64,000 nt of DNA from Ehrlichia muris AS145 (GCF_000508225.1 NC_023063.1:248001-312000); one strand, 5' to 3'. Positions 30,228 through 41,200 are shown, numbered from the stretch's first letter. Notes: generated from the letters alone by a model not told the origin. Made by a program: numbers and translations.

Positions 30228-30935
30228 ATGTTAGTTTCTTGGCTTCAAATTTTAATAAGAATTATAGGTAAGGTCTTACCTACTAGATTAATAAGCACTT
30301 TTTTAGGTACTGGATATTTACCGGCATGGCAAAATCATTGGGCTGCAGTGTTGTCTTTAATATTAAGTTATATATTATTTTACTTAATATATGGGATGTC
30401 CTATGTGTCATATGGTCTATTAGTAACAGGAGCTGTAATAGCATCATTTTTTTTAAAGGTGTCGTTAGTGCTTTTGATAATAGCTGTTATATCGATCTTT
30501 ATATTTCAATCTAATAATTCTACTGATGATAGAAGTGATGTAATAGTAGTACAGATAGCATTAGGACAGCTTTTGGTGGTTGGGTTATCTATGCCTCCAA
30601 TACTTGCGGTATATAACTACTTAGCAATATTTTATGGCAAAATATGTAAAAGTATTTTTATGTGTCCTGCTTGGGTTAATGATTTTATACATTTTTTAAT
30701 GTTCTTTTTAGTTCCTTTTATATTTTTTAATATTATCGACATAATAAAACCTTGGCCTATTTCTAGGTTACAAATATCATATAACAATTGTTTTTCAATA
30801 ATCGCTGAAGGATTGGTATTAGTTATTTATACATTGATAGTGATGTATCTTATGGCATTTATATGTTTTAACTTAACTATTTATGATGCAGTAGCCCTTA
30901 ATAATTACATTTTGACTTTAATGAAACTTAGGTAA
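30228..30935 (+). CDS. PgpA-like membrane protein with lost catalytic residues
   Basis: 235 residues with several membrane segments. It resembles phosphatidylglycerophosphatase A: the N-terminal LISTFLGTGYLP corresponds to the PgpA GxGxxP entry, and DIIKPWPISRLQ matches the PgpA ILKPWPI signature. The acidic residues expected at the DE(F)xG and (I)DDxxAG positions are replaced (VVQIALGQ, SIIAEGL). It may therefore be inactive, or have an altered role in phosphatidylglycerol synthesis. A gap of four bases leads to dsbB, which overlaps coq7, suggesting one operon. Confidence 0.65.
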   Translation: MLVSWLQILIRIIGKVLPTRLISTFLGTGYLPAWQNHWAAVLSLILSYILFYLIYGMSYVSYGLLVTGAVIASFFLKVSLVLLIIAVISIFIFQSNNSTDDRSDVIVVQIALGQLLVVGLSMPPILAVYNYLAIFYGKICKSIFMCPAWVNDFIHFLMFFLVPFIFFNIIDIIKPWPISRLQISYNNCFSIIAEGLVLVIYTLIVMYLMAFICFNLTIYDAVALNNYILTLMKLR

Positions 30936-30939
30936 AATA

Positions 30940-31419
30940 ATGAATGTGAAGAAGAATTATGGTGTAATTTTACTTTTTGTAGCAAGTATTATTGCATTGG
31001 GTATAGCGTATATAGCTCAATATTTGTTTGGTATGTCTCCTTGTAAGTTATGTATATATGAGCGTATACCGTATTTTATTACTATTGGATTGTTTATTAT
31101 ATATTTATTTAAACCATCCAAAGTTATTTCTTTGTTGGTGTACTTATGCTATGTGTGTAATATATGCGTTTCAGGTTATCATGTTGCTCTTGAACATAGT
31201 TTGGTAGCAGATATTATAGGATGTACAGATAGTATAAAATCTTTGAATTTTGATGATCTGAAAAATGCTTTGCTAAATGTAAATACAGTAGTATCTTGTG
31301 ATCGCCCTAGTATTGTATTTATGGGATTGTCTCTGGCAGAGTGCAATCTTATATATTGTGTGCTATGTTTAATATTATGTGTTTATTTATTTGTGAAGCA
31401 GTATGTTACAAAAAGATAA
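30940..31419 (+). CDS. dsbB: Disulfide bond formation protein DsbB
   Basis: Quinone-coupled membrane oxidase that reoxidises DsbA. 159 residues with four membrane segments. The first cysteine pair is SPCKLCIYERIPY, including the Arg near the quinone site. The second pair is IIGC and VSCDRPS in the periplasmic loop. It sits four bases after the PgpA-like gene and overlaps coq7 by 17 bases; pairing with a ubiquinone gene is apt because DsbB uses ubiquinone. Confidence 0.9.
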   Translation: MNVKKNYGVILLFVASIIALGIAYIAQYLFGMSPCKLCIYERIPYFITIGLFIIYLFKPSKVISLLVYLCYVCNICVSGYHVALEHSLVADIIGCTDSIKSLNFDDLKNALLNVNTVVSCDRPSIVFMGLSLAECNLIYCVLCLILCVYLFVKQYVTKR

Positions 31420-31915
31420 TCTATTAGAGCAGGCTATTCGAGTAAATCATGCTGGTGAATATGGGGCAGTATGTATATATTCTGGTCAGGAATTTGTTTT
31501 TCGTAAAATGCCTGTTGGTCAGAAAATTGTTGAAATGAAGAAACAAGAACAGAAACATTTTAGTTATTTTGATTCTTTAATGAAAGATAAAAGAATACGT
31601 CCTACAGTTTTTTTACCAGTATGGCATGTTATGGGAGTAATGTTAGGTATCACTACGGCCTTAATAGGTGAAGATGCAGCTATGGCTTGTACTGTTGCTG
31701 TAGAAGATGTAATAAGTGATCATTATCGAGATCAAATAACAATGTTGGATGATGGTGAGTTAAAAGATAAGATTATTCAGTTTCGTAATGAAGAGCTAGA
31801 ACATCATGATACTGCTATGTTTCATAATTTTGGTAATGCTAGTAACTATAGGGTATTATCTTTTTTTATAAAAAAGGCATGTAAAGCTGCTATTTGTATT
31901 TCTAAGATTATATAG
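31403..31915 (+). CDS. coq7: 5-demethoxyubiquinone hydroxylase Coq7
   Basis: Di-iron monooxygenase for a late ring hydroxylation of ubiquinone. 170 residues, the short bacterial form. Iron-ligand motifs are visible: Glu in VNHAGEYGA, EQKHF (ExxH), Glu in AVEDVISDHY and EELEHHD (ExxH). The start overlaps dsbB. The last 44 codons lie in a perfect 278-bp tandem duplication whose second copy leaves an orphan coq7 tail downstream. Confidence 0.94.
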   Translation: MLQKDNLLEQAIRVNHAGEYGAVCIYSGQEFVFRKMPVGQKIVEMKKQEQKHFSYFDSLMKDKRIRPTVFLPVWHVMGVMLGITTALIGEDAAMACTVAVEDVISDHYRDQITMLDDGELKDKIIQFRNEELEHHDTAMFHNFGNASNYRVLSFFIKKACKAAICISKII

Positions 31916-32337
31916 CGTTTCATTGTGTTAATTTACTTGAAGTTAGTAGCAAAAGTGTAGTATGAGTAGCTGTTAATATAATTATGCTAGCTATAGTCAT
32001 TTGTTGTATTGTTTAGTTTTAAATGTAGAAAGATGTGAGAATCTATTGAGTGCTTAATGTTCGTAATGAAGAGCTAGAACATCATGATACTGCTATGTTT
32101 CATAATTTTGGTAATGCTAGTAACTATAGGGTATTATCTTTTTTTATAAAAAAGGCATGTAAAGCTGCTATTTGTATTTCTAAGATTATATAGCGTTTCA
32201 TTGTGTTAATTTACTTGAAGTTAGTAGCAAAAGTGTAGTATGAGTAGCTGTTAATATAATTATGCTAGCTATAGTCATTTGTTGTATTGTTTAGTTTTAA
32301 ATGTAGAAAGATGTGAGAATCTATTGAGTGCTTAATG
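31782..32337 (+). repeat. Perfect 2 x 278-bp tandem duplication over the coq7 3' end
   Basis: Copy 1 is 31782-32059 and copy 2 is 32060-32337, with no difference seen. Copy 2 contains the last 44 coq7 codons with stop but no start, so it is an untranslated tail fragment. The junction joins the spacer directly to coq7 coding sequence with no homology visible at the breakpoints. Confidence 0.97.
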
Positions 32338-32531
32338 ATAGAAGTGTCTTGGAATACCTATAGAATTAGATTATTATAATATATGTCTGTAAGCATTATG
32401 TTTTATGTGGATTGGTATGATTTGTTATACTAGTGCCTGTACGCTTTAATATTAAAAGTTAATAATATTGTGATATAAGCTATAGATACTTTTGTAAGTA
32501 AACTCCGGATGTATGTATTATTAATAATAGA

Positions 32532-32997
32532 ATTGTTATGTAGCTTCTTAATGAAATTTATAAGTTTGTAAGAATCCATTTAAATGGACATTAAAAAATG
32601 TTTTGAAAATTAAATGGTGGTAAATTCAGTGTATTAATTCTCTCCATAACATTCTATCTCTAGTATAAAACATGTGTTTGTTCAGGTATTGTGGACAATA
32701 TATATATTTATAATAATACAGTGTGATCTCAGGTTGTGATTTTTTGATGGATATTAAAAAATATATTGTTATGTAGCTTCTTAATGAAATTTATAAGTTT
32801 GTAAGAATCCATTTAAATGGACATTAAAAAATGTTTTGAAAATTAAATGGTGGTAAATTCAGTGTATTAATTCTCTCCATAACATTCTATCTCTAGTATA
32901 AAACATGTGTTTGTTCAGGTATTGTGGACAATATATATATTTATAATAATACAGTGTGATCTCAGGTTGTGATTTTTTGATGGATATTAAAAAATAT
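32532..32997 (+). repeat. Perfect 2 x 233-bp tandem repeat built from a diverged mnmA 3' end
   Basis: Copy 1 is 32532-32764 and copy 2 is 32765-32997, identical by eye. Inside each, a segment ending AACATTCTATCTCTAGTATA resembles the true mnmA end (AACATTCTATCTCCATCATA at about 33040), followed by further matching blocks with many substitutions. So the 233-bp unit itself derives from an older, drifted copy of the mnmA tail that was then re-duplicated recently. Confidence 0.9.
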
Positions 32998-33022
32998 TTT
33001 GAAAATTAAATGGTGGTTAAAT

Positions 33023-34126
33023 TTAATATATCCATCCTCCACCTAACATTCTATCTCCATCATAAATAACGCATGCTTGTCCAGGAGTTACCGTACAATA
33101 TGTGTCGTGTAATGTTATAGTTGCTGTATTGTTGTCGTTTGGGTGGATTATAGCTGTGCTACCTGAGTGAGATGATCTTAATTTTACTTTAACGTTTAAT
33201 CCATTACATGGAATTTTGTCTTTAGCCAACCAATTTATCTTTTCTATGTGTAGCTTGTTTTGTAGTAGTGCAGATTTAGGACCTACTATGACTTCATTAG
33301 TATTTGGGTTTAATTTTATGACGTATAATGGCTCTTTAGAAGATAATCCAATACCTCTTCTTTGTCCGACAGTAAAATTTACTATGCCATTATGTTGGCC
33401 TAGTATGTTCCCATTAGTATCTACAATATTACCTTTTTTTATAGTTTGTGGTCTTAGTTGTGCAATGGTGTTTTTGTATGTGTCTGTAACAAAACATATA
33501 TTTTGGCTGTCTGGTTTGTTAGCTATTGATAAGTTAAAATATTCTGCTAATTTTCTTATGTTATCCTTATGAAAATTTCCTAGTGGAAATCTAAGGAATT
33601 TTAACTGTTCTATTGTAGTTGCAAATAGAAAATAACTTTGATCTTTTTTTGTATCTTTACTTGAATATACGTATATATCATCATCTTGTTCTACTTTCCT
33701 AATATAGTGGCCGGTAACTAGAATATCTGCTCCGAGTGATTTTGTTGCGTTAAGTAAATCTCTAAATTTGACAACTTGGTTACACTTTATGCATGGTATA
33801 GGAGTTTTTCCTTGCATATATATATCTATGAAATCTTCTATGACTTCTTCTTTAAATACTTTTTCGTAGTTAAGAGTATAGTGTGGGAACCCCATACTTA
33901 ATGCTACTTGTTTTGCATCTTGCGTGTCTCGACTACCACAGCATGTACCTTTCCCAATATTATCGTTGTATAATTGTAGAGTGATTCCAATAACTTTATA
34001 TCCTAATTTGTGGAGTAGTGCTGCTGCCACTGAACTATCAACCCCACCAGACATAGCAACAACTGCAATTGTTGATGAAGGTGGTTTGTTTTTAACCAGT
34101 GGATCTATTTTGAAATCATTAAGCAT
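33023..34126 (-). CDS. mnmA: tRNA-specific 2-thiouridylase MnmA
   Basis: Thiolates wobble U34 of Glu, Gln and Lys tRNAs using sulfur relayed from a desulfurase. 367 residues. The PP-loop is [15 protein letters not shown]; catalytic cysteines are in [10 protein letters not shown] and [15 protein letters not shown] and the C-terminal beta-barrel are present. The short N-terminal extension before VAMSGG is ordinary. Its 3' end is the parent of the diverged repeats at 32532-32997. Confidence 0.96.
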   Translation of the reverse strand: MLNDFKIDPLVKNKPPSSTIAVVAMSGGVDSSVAAALLHKLGYKVIGITLQLYNDNIGKGTCCGSRDTQDAKQVALSMGFPHYTLNYEKVFKEEVIEDFIDIYMQGKTPIPCIKCNQVVKFRDLLNATKSLGADILVTGHYIRKVEQDDDIYVYSSKDTKKDQSYFLFATTIEQLKFLRFPLGNFHKDNIRKLAEYFNLSIANKPDSQNICFVTDTYKNTIAQLRPQTIKKGNIVDTNGNILGQHNGIVNFTVGQRRGIGLSSKEPLYVIKLNPNTNEVIVGPKSALLQNKLHIEKINWLAKDKIPCNGLNVKVKLRSSHSGSTAIIHPNDNNTATITLHDTYCTVTPGQACVIYDGDRMLGGGWIY

Positions 34127-34562
34127 TGTTCATGAAATATCTTTTTAGTATTATAACATGTAATTTTGATACATGAAATATGTAATTCATTGTTAATAAG
34201 ATAGATGTTATTTCAGTGATATCATGTCTATTGTGTATTTGATATTGCTTGTGAGTTTGTGTCCTACTTTGTTAGAGTTGGATATTATTTGGAGTGGTAT
34301 TATTGTATGTATTATTTTATATTATAATACTAGTATGCTATTAAAAGTTTTCGATTGACATGAGCTTGATAAAGTAGTTGTTGTAATCTGAGAATAAGAC
34401 AACTTTGTTAGAGTAAGATGTTTATTTTGATAAATGTTAACTCCTATTGTATGTATTATCTTGTATTGTAATTAATGTATCGTTAAAGATTTACGTTGGT
34501 ATGGTTCTATTATATCAAAGTTATTAGTATAACTTTGGATTTGTGAAAGTTTCATGTGATGA
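34127..34562. repeat. Spacer containing two degenerate ~136-bp tandem copies
   Basis: ACTTTGTTAGAG occurs at 34266 and 34402. From each, a similar path follows: ATTGTATGTATTAT, then TTGTATT- or TTATATT-like sequence, and a TTAAAGATTT or TTAAAAGTTT block. This is an old tandem duplication in drift. The source is not identified; it may be the end of the flanking PilT-like gene or pure spacer. No gene is seen. Confidence 0.6.
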
Positions 34563-35576
34563 TTAAAAAAGATCATTATAGTCAGACTCGGTATATAATT
34601 GCTTGTTATTTGATAAGTTCTTTAATATGTTCTGTACATCATGGTAATGTATTTGATTTTTTTCTATAAGCTGGTTGATTTTTTTTATAATGCCTGAATT
34701 TTTAATTTCTGGTAAATTATCTTCTATAATAAATTTTTGTATCGTAGTGTCACACTCTATAATCTCATGTAGATATAAGTTGTCAGAAGATGTGTTATTT
34801 ATAAAAACTTGTGTTATTATAGCTATTAAATGTGTTGATAATATTTTCAAAATAGATTCTCTGTGTGGAAATAACACTATAATTTCTTCTAAAGCACATA
34901 AACATGAAATTGCGTCAGTGAATGCTATAGTTAATAATCCCATATTGATACACATAATGGCTGTGCGTACTAAATTGATATTATTAAAATTACTAAAAAA
35001 TACAATATCGGCTGCTTGATTTTTAATAAATGTAGGTTCAGCTTCTGATAAATTATATACACTAATTAATGCTTTATTGGATTTTGGAACTGGTACTTGA
35101 TCATTGCTGAAAATTAATACATGTTTTTTTTGATTATTATTAATCTGATTCAACATAAATGATAGAATGTTGCTATTACATATGTTTCCGGTAAGTAGTA
35201 GTAATCCTTTTGAATATAGACTAATTATTTTATGTAATTCTTTTTCAAATTCTGGGGCTGCTGTGAATTCATTTTTTATAATATCAACTATGATTTTGAC
35301 AGACTGAGTAGTATGTGAAATATGTATATGTAACTGATAAGATTTATTAAAGTTAAGTGTTGTATTAAAAAATCCTTGTGCCAAGTATATATTGTACTCT
35401 TCTGCTTTTAATATCGATTTTATAATTTCTTCTATCTCTTGTCTATATAAGCTTTTTATTTGAAGGAATTCTATGTTGTTGTATCTTCTGATGGCTGGTG
35501 GATTGTTTGAGGTTAAGTATAAGTAATCGGAAGAATATCCTATAGAGGATTGTATTAATTGGTTAAAAAGTAACAT
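34563..35576 (-). CDS. Diverged PilT/GspE-like ATPase relative without a P-loop
   Basis: 337 residues, about the length of PilT. The order of weak matches follows PilT. KGLLLLTGNICNSNILSFML stands where PilT has GLxLVTGPTGSGKST, and the AADIVFFSNFNNINLVRTAI region stands for the DPDxILVGExRDxET stretch. MGLLTIAFTDAISCLCALEE stands for the GHLVFSTLHTNSA segment, then VLFPHRE and a QRL-like region lead to the C-terminal helices. The Walker A Lys and the acidic residues are lost, so ATP hydrolysis is unlikely. It could be a structural pseudo-ATPase. The relationship is by eye and needs a profile search. Confidence 0.55.
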   Translation of the reverse strand: MLLFNQLIQSSIGYSSDYLYLTSNNPPAIRRYNNIEFLQIKSLYRQEIEEIIKSILKAEEYNIYLAQGFFNTTLNFNKSYQLHIHISHTTQSVKIIVDIIKNEFTAAPEFEKELHKIISLYSKGLLLLTGNICNSNILSFMLNQINNNQKKHVLIFSNDQVPVPKSNKALISVYNLSEAEPTFIKNQAADIVFFSNFNNINLVRTAIMCINMGLLTIAFTDAISCLCALEEIIVLFPHRESILKILSTHLIAIITQVFINNTSSDNLYLHEIIECDTTIQKFIIEDNLPEIKNSGIIKKINQLIEKNQIHYHDVQNILKNLSNNKQLYTESDYNDLF

Positions 35577-35961
35577 ATATTATTATTATAACATCATTAT
35601 CAAAATTGCAGTATATGAATTTATCATAAATCTATTTATATGTTACTATAATAATGCTAATTTTATCTTTATAAGTGGTTTAAGTATGTGTGTACTAGTA
35701 ATTATCCTACATTGTTACTTAAAGCGATGTTTTTGATAATGTTTTATTAAAAAATCATGAAGTATTAATTATTTAGTTTTATTAATATTAAGATATTTTC
35801 CTAAACAAAGTACTACAGTTAATAAAAATAATACATAACTTATTGTAACTCACTATGATGAATATATGTGTAGTTGTACAGAGTGTCTATTGCTTAATGA
35901 AACAGCAGTACTAACTCTGTACAACTTTCAATAGTCATATTAATTAAAGTTATAATAATAG
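35577..35961. other. Intergenic spacer at the left edge of the paralogue array
   Basis: AT-rich; no gene or repeat recognised. Confidence 0.4.
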
Positions 35962-37545
35962 TTATTGTTGCTGTGTTGTTTGTTGTTGGGATTGAATTAA
36001 CGGATTACTAAGAATATTACATACAGTATTAAGATATTGTTTATTTATTAATGTAGAGGTCTGGATTGAATCTGAGTAATGATATACAACAGTGGTGGTA
36101 TTATCATCTGCTTTTATCTTTGATTTACTAGCTAAATACATACAAGGACCGCTAGCTTCTTGATCGTGGTTATGGGTACAATCTGGAATACAACTGCTTA
36201 TTGTATTAGGTAGGGTTAATTGTAGCCTTATATCTTTATAGCATATGTTTGAAGATTCATTGAGTGATGTTATTATGAATTGTAATAGATAGCCTGCTTC
36301 TGCAGCTTCATTTCTATCTTGTTTATTGTTTATTATAAAATTTCCAGCAATACTATACTGTAATTCTGTTGGGTTTAGTTGTGATATAGAAAGTGAACAA
36401 TCAATTTCACTGTTGCCATGGTAGATAATATAGGACTTTTTGTGTTTATTCTTAAAAAGTGCCTTAATAAATTCTATGGGTATATTATAATATCCTTCTT
36501 TATGACAATGGGTGACTAGTTCATTTATCAATGTTGTATCAGGAGCTGTATTATATTTTTTGATAAACATATTCTCTAGGATTGCAGCCATAATTACTCT
36601 ATTATGGAATATAGTACGGCATGTTGTCTCATCTATACAGAGTGCTGACTTTATATGTTCAATGTGTTTTCTTACTAAATTTGCGATACCATCATCACCA
36701 GGGGTGTCTGATATTGTTAGGCTTGGATCTTTTACTATTTTTAATAATTTAGCATGATCCTCGGTGAGTGGTTTTGCAGTAGTAATATCATAAGCATTGT
36801 TCAAATATTGTTGAAGCTCTTTATCAGTTAGTTTGGTAATATCAATCTGATCTGATGTTGGTGTATAAATATTTCTAAGTATGTTTTTAGTTAGTCTTTT
36901 ATGTGACATTTTTGTATTTGTGTGAAGTTCAAGATTGTTTGTTGTTGATAATTTCTTCTTGTGTAAGGTAATATTATCTACTGGATTTTTTCTAGGGACA
37001 GGTAGTGTTATAAAAGATGTATTAGGTTCTGTAGCACTCTTTTTGGGTATTGTGGTTTCTTCAAATTTCTGGATAGATTGTGTAACAGATGTATTAGGTG
37101 CTTTAGCACTCTTTTTGGGTATTGTGGTTTCTTCAAATTTCTGGATAGATTGTGTAACAGATGTATTAGGTGCTTTAGCACTCTCTTTGGGTATTGTGGT
37201 TTCTTCTTTCTGGATAGGTGGTGTAACAGATGTATTAGGTGCTTTAGCACTCTCTTTGGGTATTGTGGTTTCTTCTTTCTGGATAGGTGGTGTAACAGAT
37301 GTATTAGGTGCTTTAGCACTCTCTTTGGGTATTGTGGTTTCTTCTTTCTGGATAGGTGGTGTAACAGATGTATTAGGTGCTTTAGCACTCTCTTTGGGTA
37401 TTGTGTTTTCTGTAGTACCTGCATGGGTAGGAGATGGTGGTAGTTGTTTTTGTAAAGATTCAAATAAAACAGCTACTAGCAATATAATAAGGATTGATAA
37501 TAATAACGCTAAAACAGCGATTTTTAGTTTAGAAGTATACATCAT
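35962..37545 (-). CDS. Anchored paralogue-family protein with six 23-residue repeats
   Basis: 527 residues. An N-terminal membrane segment (KIAVLALLLSILIILLVAVL) is followed by about six tandem repeats of the type TIPKESAKAPNTSVTPPIQK, rich in Pro/Thr/Lys, and then a ~330-residue domain shared with the next genes. That domain shows FHNRVIMAAILENMF, INELVTHCHKEG, and a Gln/Thr-rich C-terminus (TTQQQ). There is no known catalytic motif. The layout (anchor, low-complexity stalk, globular domain) suggests a periplasmic or surface-projected protein. Function unknown. Confidence 0.7.
   Translation of the reverse strand: MMYTSKLKIAVLALLLSILIILLVAVLFESLQKQLPPSPTHAGTTENTIPKESAKAPNTSVTPPIQKEETTIPKESAKAPNTSVTPPIQKEETTIPKESAKAPNTSVTPPIQKEETTIPKESAKAPNTSVTQSIQKFEETTIPKKSAKAPNTSVTQSIQKFEETTIPKKSATEPNTSFITLPVPRKNPVDNITLHKKKLSTTNNLELHTNTKMSHKRLTKNILRNIYTPTSDQIDITKLTDKELQQYLNNAYDITTAKPLTEDHAKLLKIVKDPSLTISDTPGDDGIANLVRKHIEHIKSALCIDETTCRTIFHNRVIMAAILENMFIKKYNTAPDTTLINELVTHCHKEGYYNIPIEFIKALFKNKHKKSYIIYHGNSEIDCSLSISQLNPTELQYSIAGNFIINNKQDRNEAAEAGYLLQFIITSLNESSNICYKDIRLQLTLPNTISSCIPDCTHNHDQEASGPCMYLASKSKIKADDNTTTVVYHYSDSIQTSTLINKQYLNTVCNILSNPLIQSQQQTTQQQ
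37010..37420 (-). repeat. 69/72-bp in-frame tandem repeats, about six units
   Basis: The 3' units of the gene (left side on this strand) are 72 bp and carry TQSIQKFEE; the others are 69 bp and carry TPPIQKEE. GTGTAACAGA recurs exactly 69 bp apart (37221+10 and 37290). Units differ by very few bases, implying recent expansion; both unit lengths are multiples of three. Confidence 0.93.
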
Positions 37546-38223
37546 GGTTGGAACACCTAAATTCTTAATGCAATATTAAATATTTGTTATGTAAATAATA
37601 ATATTTATTACTAATAATATTATCATATTAAGGATTTGTTGCAAGAATTTATAATACTTCTTTATGAATTAATTGTTTATTTGCATATCATTAATATTAG
37701 CTAAAAGATTACTATAATTTTATTAATTATAAGCTAAGGATATATTACGTAAATTGACATCTTAGTATTTTCCCTAGTATAAAATGCTTGAGATCTACTT
37801 ATGAATCTGAGTAGGAATTTTTTTATTATGATGATGTGAAATATTGGAATGGTTGGCTTGTGTGTAATGTTTTGTTGAATTATTATATTGGAACTTATGT
37901 TTAAGAAAATCTGTTCTAAAATTAAGGTTGCAATTAGTGGTACTAATATAATATCACTGCTATGCTGGTTTTATTGCCCGCAATTTTACATTTTAATAGT
38001 ATCTTATTTAAAAGTTATGACGTATTAATTATTTGGTTATTATATAATATGTAAGATATTTTAACTTATCAAAAAAATACTACACTAATAAGAGTAAAGA
38101 AGCAACAAAGTAACCTACTATAGCTAATATAGGTATATGTGCAATATACAGTATCTTATGTCAACTAATGGAAGCAGCAATATGTTACTTTTGTAAACTT
38201 TGGGCAACAATATATTAAGTTTG
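37546..38223. repeat. Spacer carrying one of three copies of a conserved ~440-bp segment
   Basis: From 37787 (CTTGAGATCT) to the end of the next gene the sequence closely matches 41621-42050 and 43415-43849. It holds no full gene. Near its right end the minus strand can read a hydrophobic AHIPILAIVGYFVASLLLLV tail in the other two copies too, but with no start codon, so it may be a coding remnant. It probably holds 3' regulatory or duplicated junk sequence. Confidence 0.7.
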
Positions 38224-41200
38224 TTAACAATGTTGTTGTGTTGTGTGTTGGTAATTTTCAATAGATGTGCTAGCAAGACCACATGCCGCGTTAAAATTTT
38301 GTTTACTTATTAATAAAGGCGGCTGTAAGTTTGGGACCGAATATTTAAACTTGGTGTAATTATTATTATCAGCCTGCACATCAGGAATACAACCAATTAT
38401 TGATATAAGATGATCACTACGGGTATGGTGATTCATAGAAGGAGATGTAATATGTAGATTCATTCTATTAGGTATTGATAATATTGAACTTATATTTTCA
38501 TAGCATACGTGTGAAAAATCTTGTGAATCTGGTGATCTTATGGTGAATTCTAATTTACATGTTAGTTTTTCATTTATACCTTTATAAGGTATTATAACGC
38601 TTGTTATAATAGAACAATTTAAGCCTGTAGTCTTTATTTCTTTAAACATCATGAATGCATGATGTATACGGGCTTTACTGATATCGATTTCTGGGCATTC
38701 CTTAAAAACTAGTTCGAGAAATTTCAGAGGCATATCACGATGTTGTTCTTCTGCGGGATTATAATGGTTAACTAGCTCATGTATTATACTTATATTAGGA
38801 GTTAAAGACAAATGCCTATTAAATATATCTTCAAGGATTGCAGCTATTGTTATTCTATTATGGAATATACGACAACATTCTTCATTCTGGATATTAAGTG
38901 TTGCTTTTATGCTTTCAATGTGTTTTTTTGCTATATCCATGATTGTCTTTTCATCATTGGGAAGTGATTGATATGAGTTGTCCGGTATTGAAGTTGCTAC
39001 TATTTGTGATAATTTATTATAATTCTCGAGTAATAATCCTGTCCCAACAAACGGCCTCTCATTAATTCTGATGAGTGGAATATTTCTAAAACTTCTGTCG
39101 AGTGTAATGCCTCTTATAATAGGAGCATTTGAGTTCTCGTTAGTAGAAATGCCACATATTAATTTGAGTAATTCTGCCTGTGATATATTGATATTTTTAC
39201 TAATTGATATAATATCATCGCATGGTGTAGCAGCAGATGATGGACTAGTAGTTTGTATAGCAGGGGGTACATCATCTGGTGTAGTATAAATAGGTTGTAT
39301 ATCACATAGTATATGATAAATATTTTCTATTTTCATTAATAAAGGCGGCTGTAAGTTTGGGAATGAGTATTTAAGTTGTGTGCAAAGATCACCCTGTTGC
39401 ACACTAGGAGGATGACTAGTTAATTTAGCGGAATCAGCATTGGCTATAAAGGAATTATTAGTAGAAGAAGGAGATGTAATATGTAGATTCATTTTATTAG
39501 GTATAAATACTGTTAAAGTTATATTTTCATAGTATACGTGTGAAAAATCTTGTGAATCTGGTGATCTTATGGTGAATTCTAAAATACATGCTAGTTTTTC
39601 ATCTTTACCTTTATAAGATATCATAACGCTTGTTGTAATACAACAATTTAAGCCTGTAGTCTTTTCTTTAAATATCATGAATTCATGAGGAGGGTTAGTT
39701 GCTTTACTGATATCGATTTCTGGGCATTCCTTAAAAACTAGTTCGAGAAATTTCAGAGGCATATAACAATGTCGTCCTCCTGCGGGATTATAATGGTTAA
39801 CTAGCTCATGTATTATACTTATATTAGGAGTTAAAGACCAATGCCTATTAAATATATCTTCAAGGATTGCAGCTGTTGTTATTCTATTATGGAATATACG
39901 ACAACATTCTTCATTCTGGATATTAAGTGTTGCTTGTATGCTTTCAATGTGTTTTTTTGCTATATCAATGATTATCTTTTCATCATTGGGAAGTGATTGA
40001 TATGAGTTGACCGGTATTGAAGTTTCTACTATTTGTGATAATTTATTATAATTCTCGAGTAATGGTTCTGGCTCAACACACTGCATCTCGTTAATTTTGA
40101 TGATTGGAATATTTCTAAAACTTCTGTCGGGTGTAATGCCTCTTATAATATGAGCATTTGGGTTTTCGTTAGTAGAAATGCCACATATTAATTTGAGTAA
40201 TTCTGCCCGTGATGTAATATCATCGCATGGTGTATCAGCAGATGATGGACTAGTAGTTTGTATAGCAGGGGGTACATCATCTGGTGTAGTATAAATAGGT
40301 TGTATATCATCTAGTATATGATAAATATTTTCTATTTTCATTAATAAAGGCTGCTGTAAGTTTGGGAATGAGTATTTAAGTTGTGTGCAACGATTACCAT
40401 GTTGCACACTAGGAGTATGACTAGTTAATCTAGCGGAATCAGCATTGGCTATAAAGGAATTATTAGTAGAAGAAGGAGATGTAATATGTAGATTCATTCT
40501 ATTAGGTATTAATAATATTAAACTTATATTTTCATAGCATACTTGTGAAAAATCTTGTGGATCTTGTGATCTTATGGTGAATTCTAAAATACATCCTAGT
40601 TTTTCATTTATACCTTTATAAGGTATTATAACGTTTGTTGTAATAGAACAATTTAAGCCTGTAGTCTTTACTTCTTTAAACATCATGAATGCATGCTGGG
40701 TAGTTGCTTTACTGATATCGATTTCTGGGCATTCCTTAAAAACTAGTTTGAGAAATTTCAGAGGCATATCACGATGTTGTTCTCCTGCGAGATTATAATG
40801 GTTAACTAGCTCATGTATTATACTTATATTAGGAGTTAAAGACCAATGCCTATTAAATATATCTTCAAGGATTGCAGCTATTGTTATTCTATTATGGAAT
40901 ATACGACAACATTCTTTATTCTGGATATTAAGTGTTGCTTGTATGCTTTCAATGTGTTTTTTTGCTATATCCATGATTGTCTTTTCATTATTGGGAAGTG
41001 ATTGATATGAGTTGTACGGTATTGAAGTTGCTACTATTTGTGATAATTTATTATAATTGTAGAGTAATGATTCTGGCCCAACAAACAGCATCTCGTTAAT
41101 TTTGATGATTGGAATATTTCTAAAACTTCTGTCGGGTGTAATGCCTCTTATAATAGGAGCATTTGAGTTCTCGTTAGTAGAAATGCCACATATTAATTTG

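Noticed and set aside
36935-37579. Plus-strand 214-codon frame over the stalk repeats
   Set aside because: Shadow of the 69/72-bp repeat in the minus-strand gene; same explanation as for ftsK.
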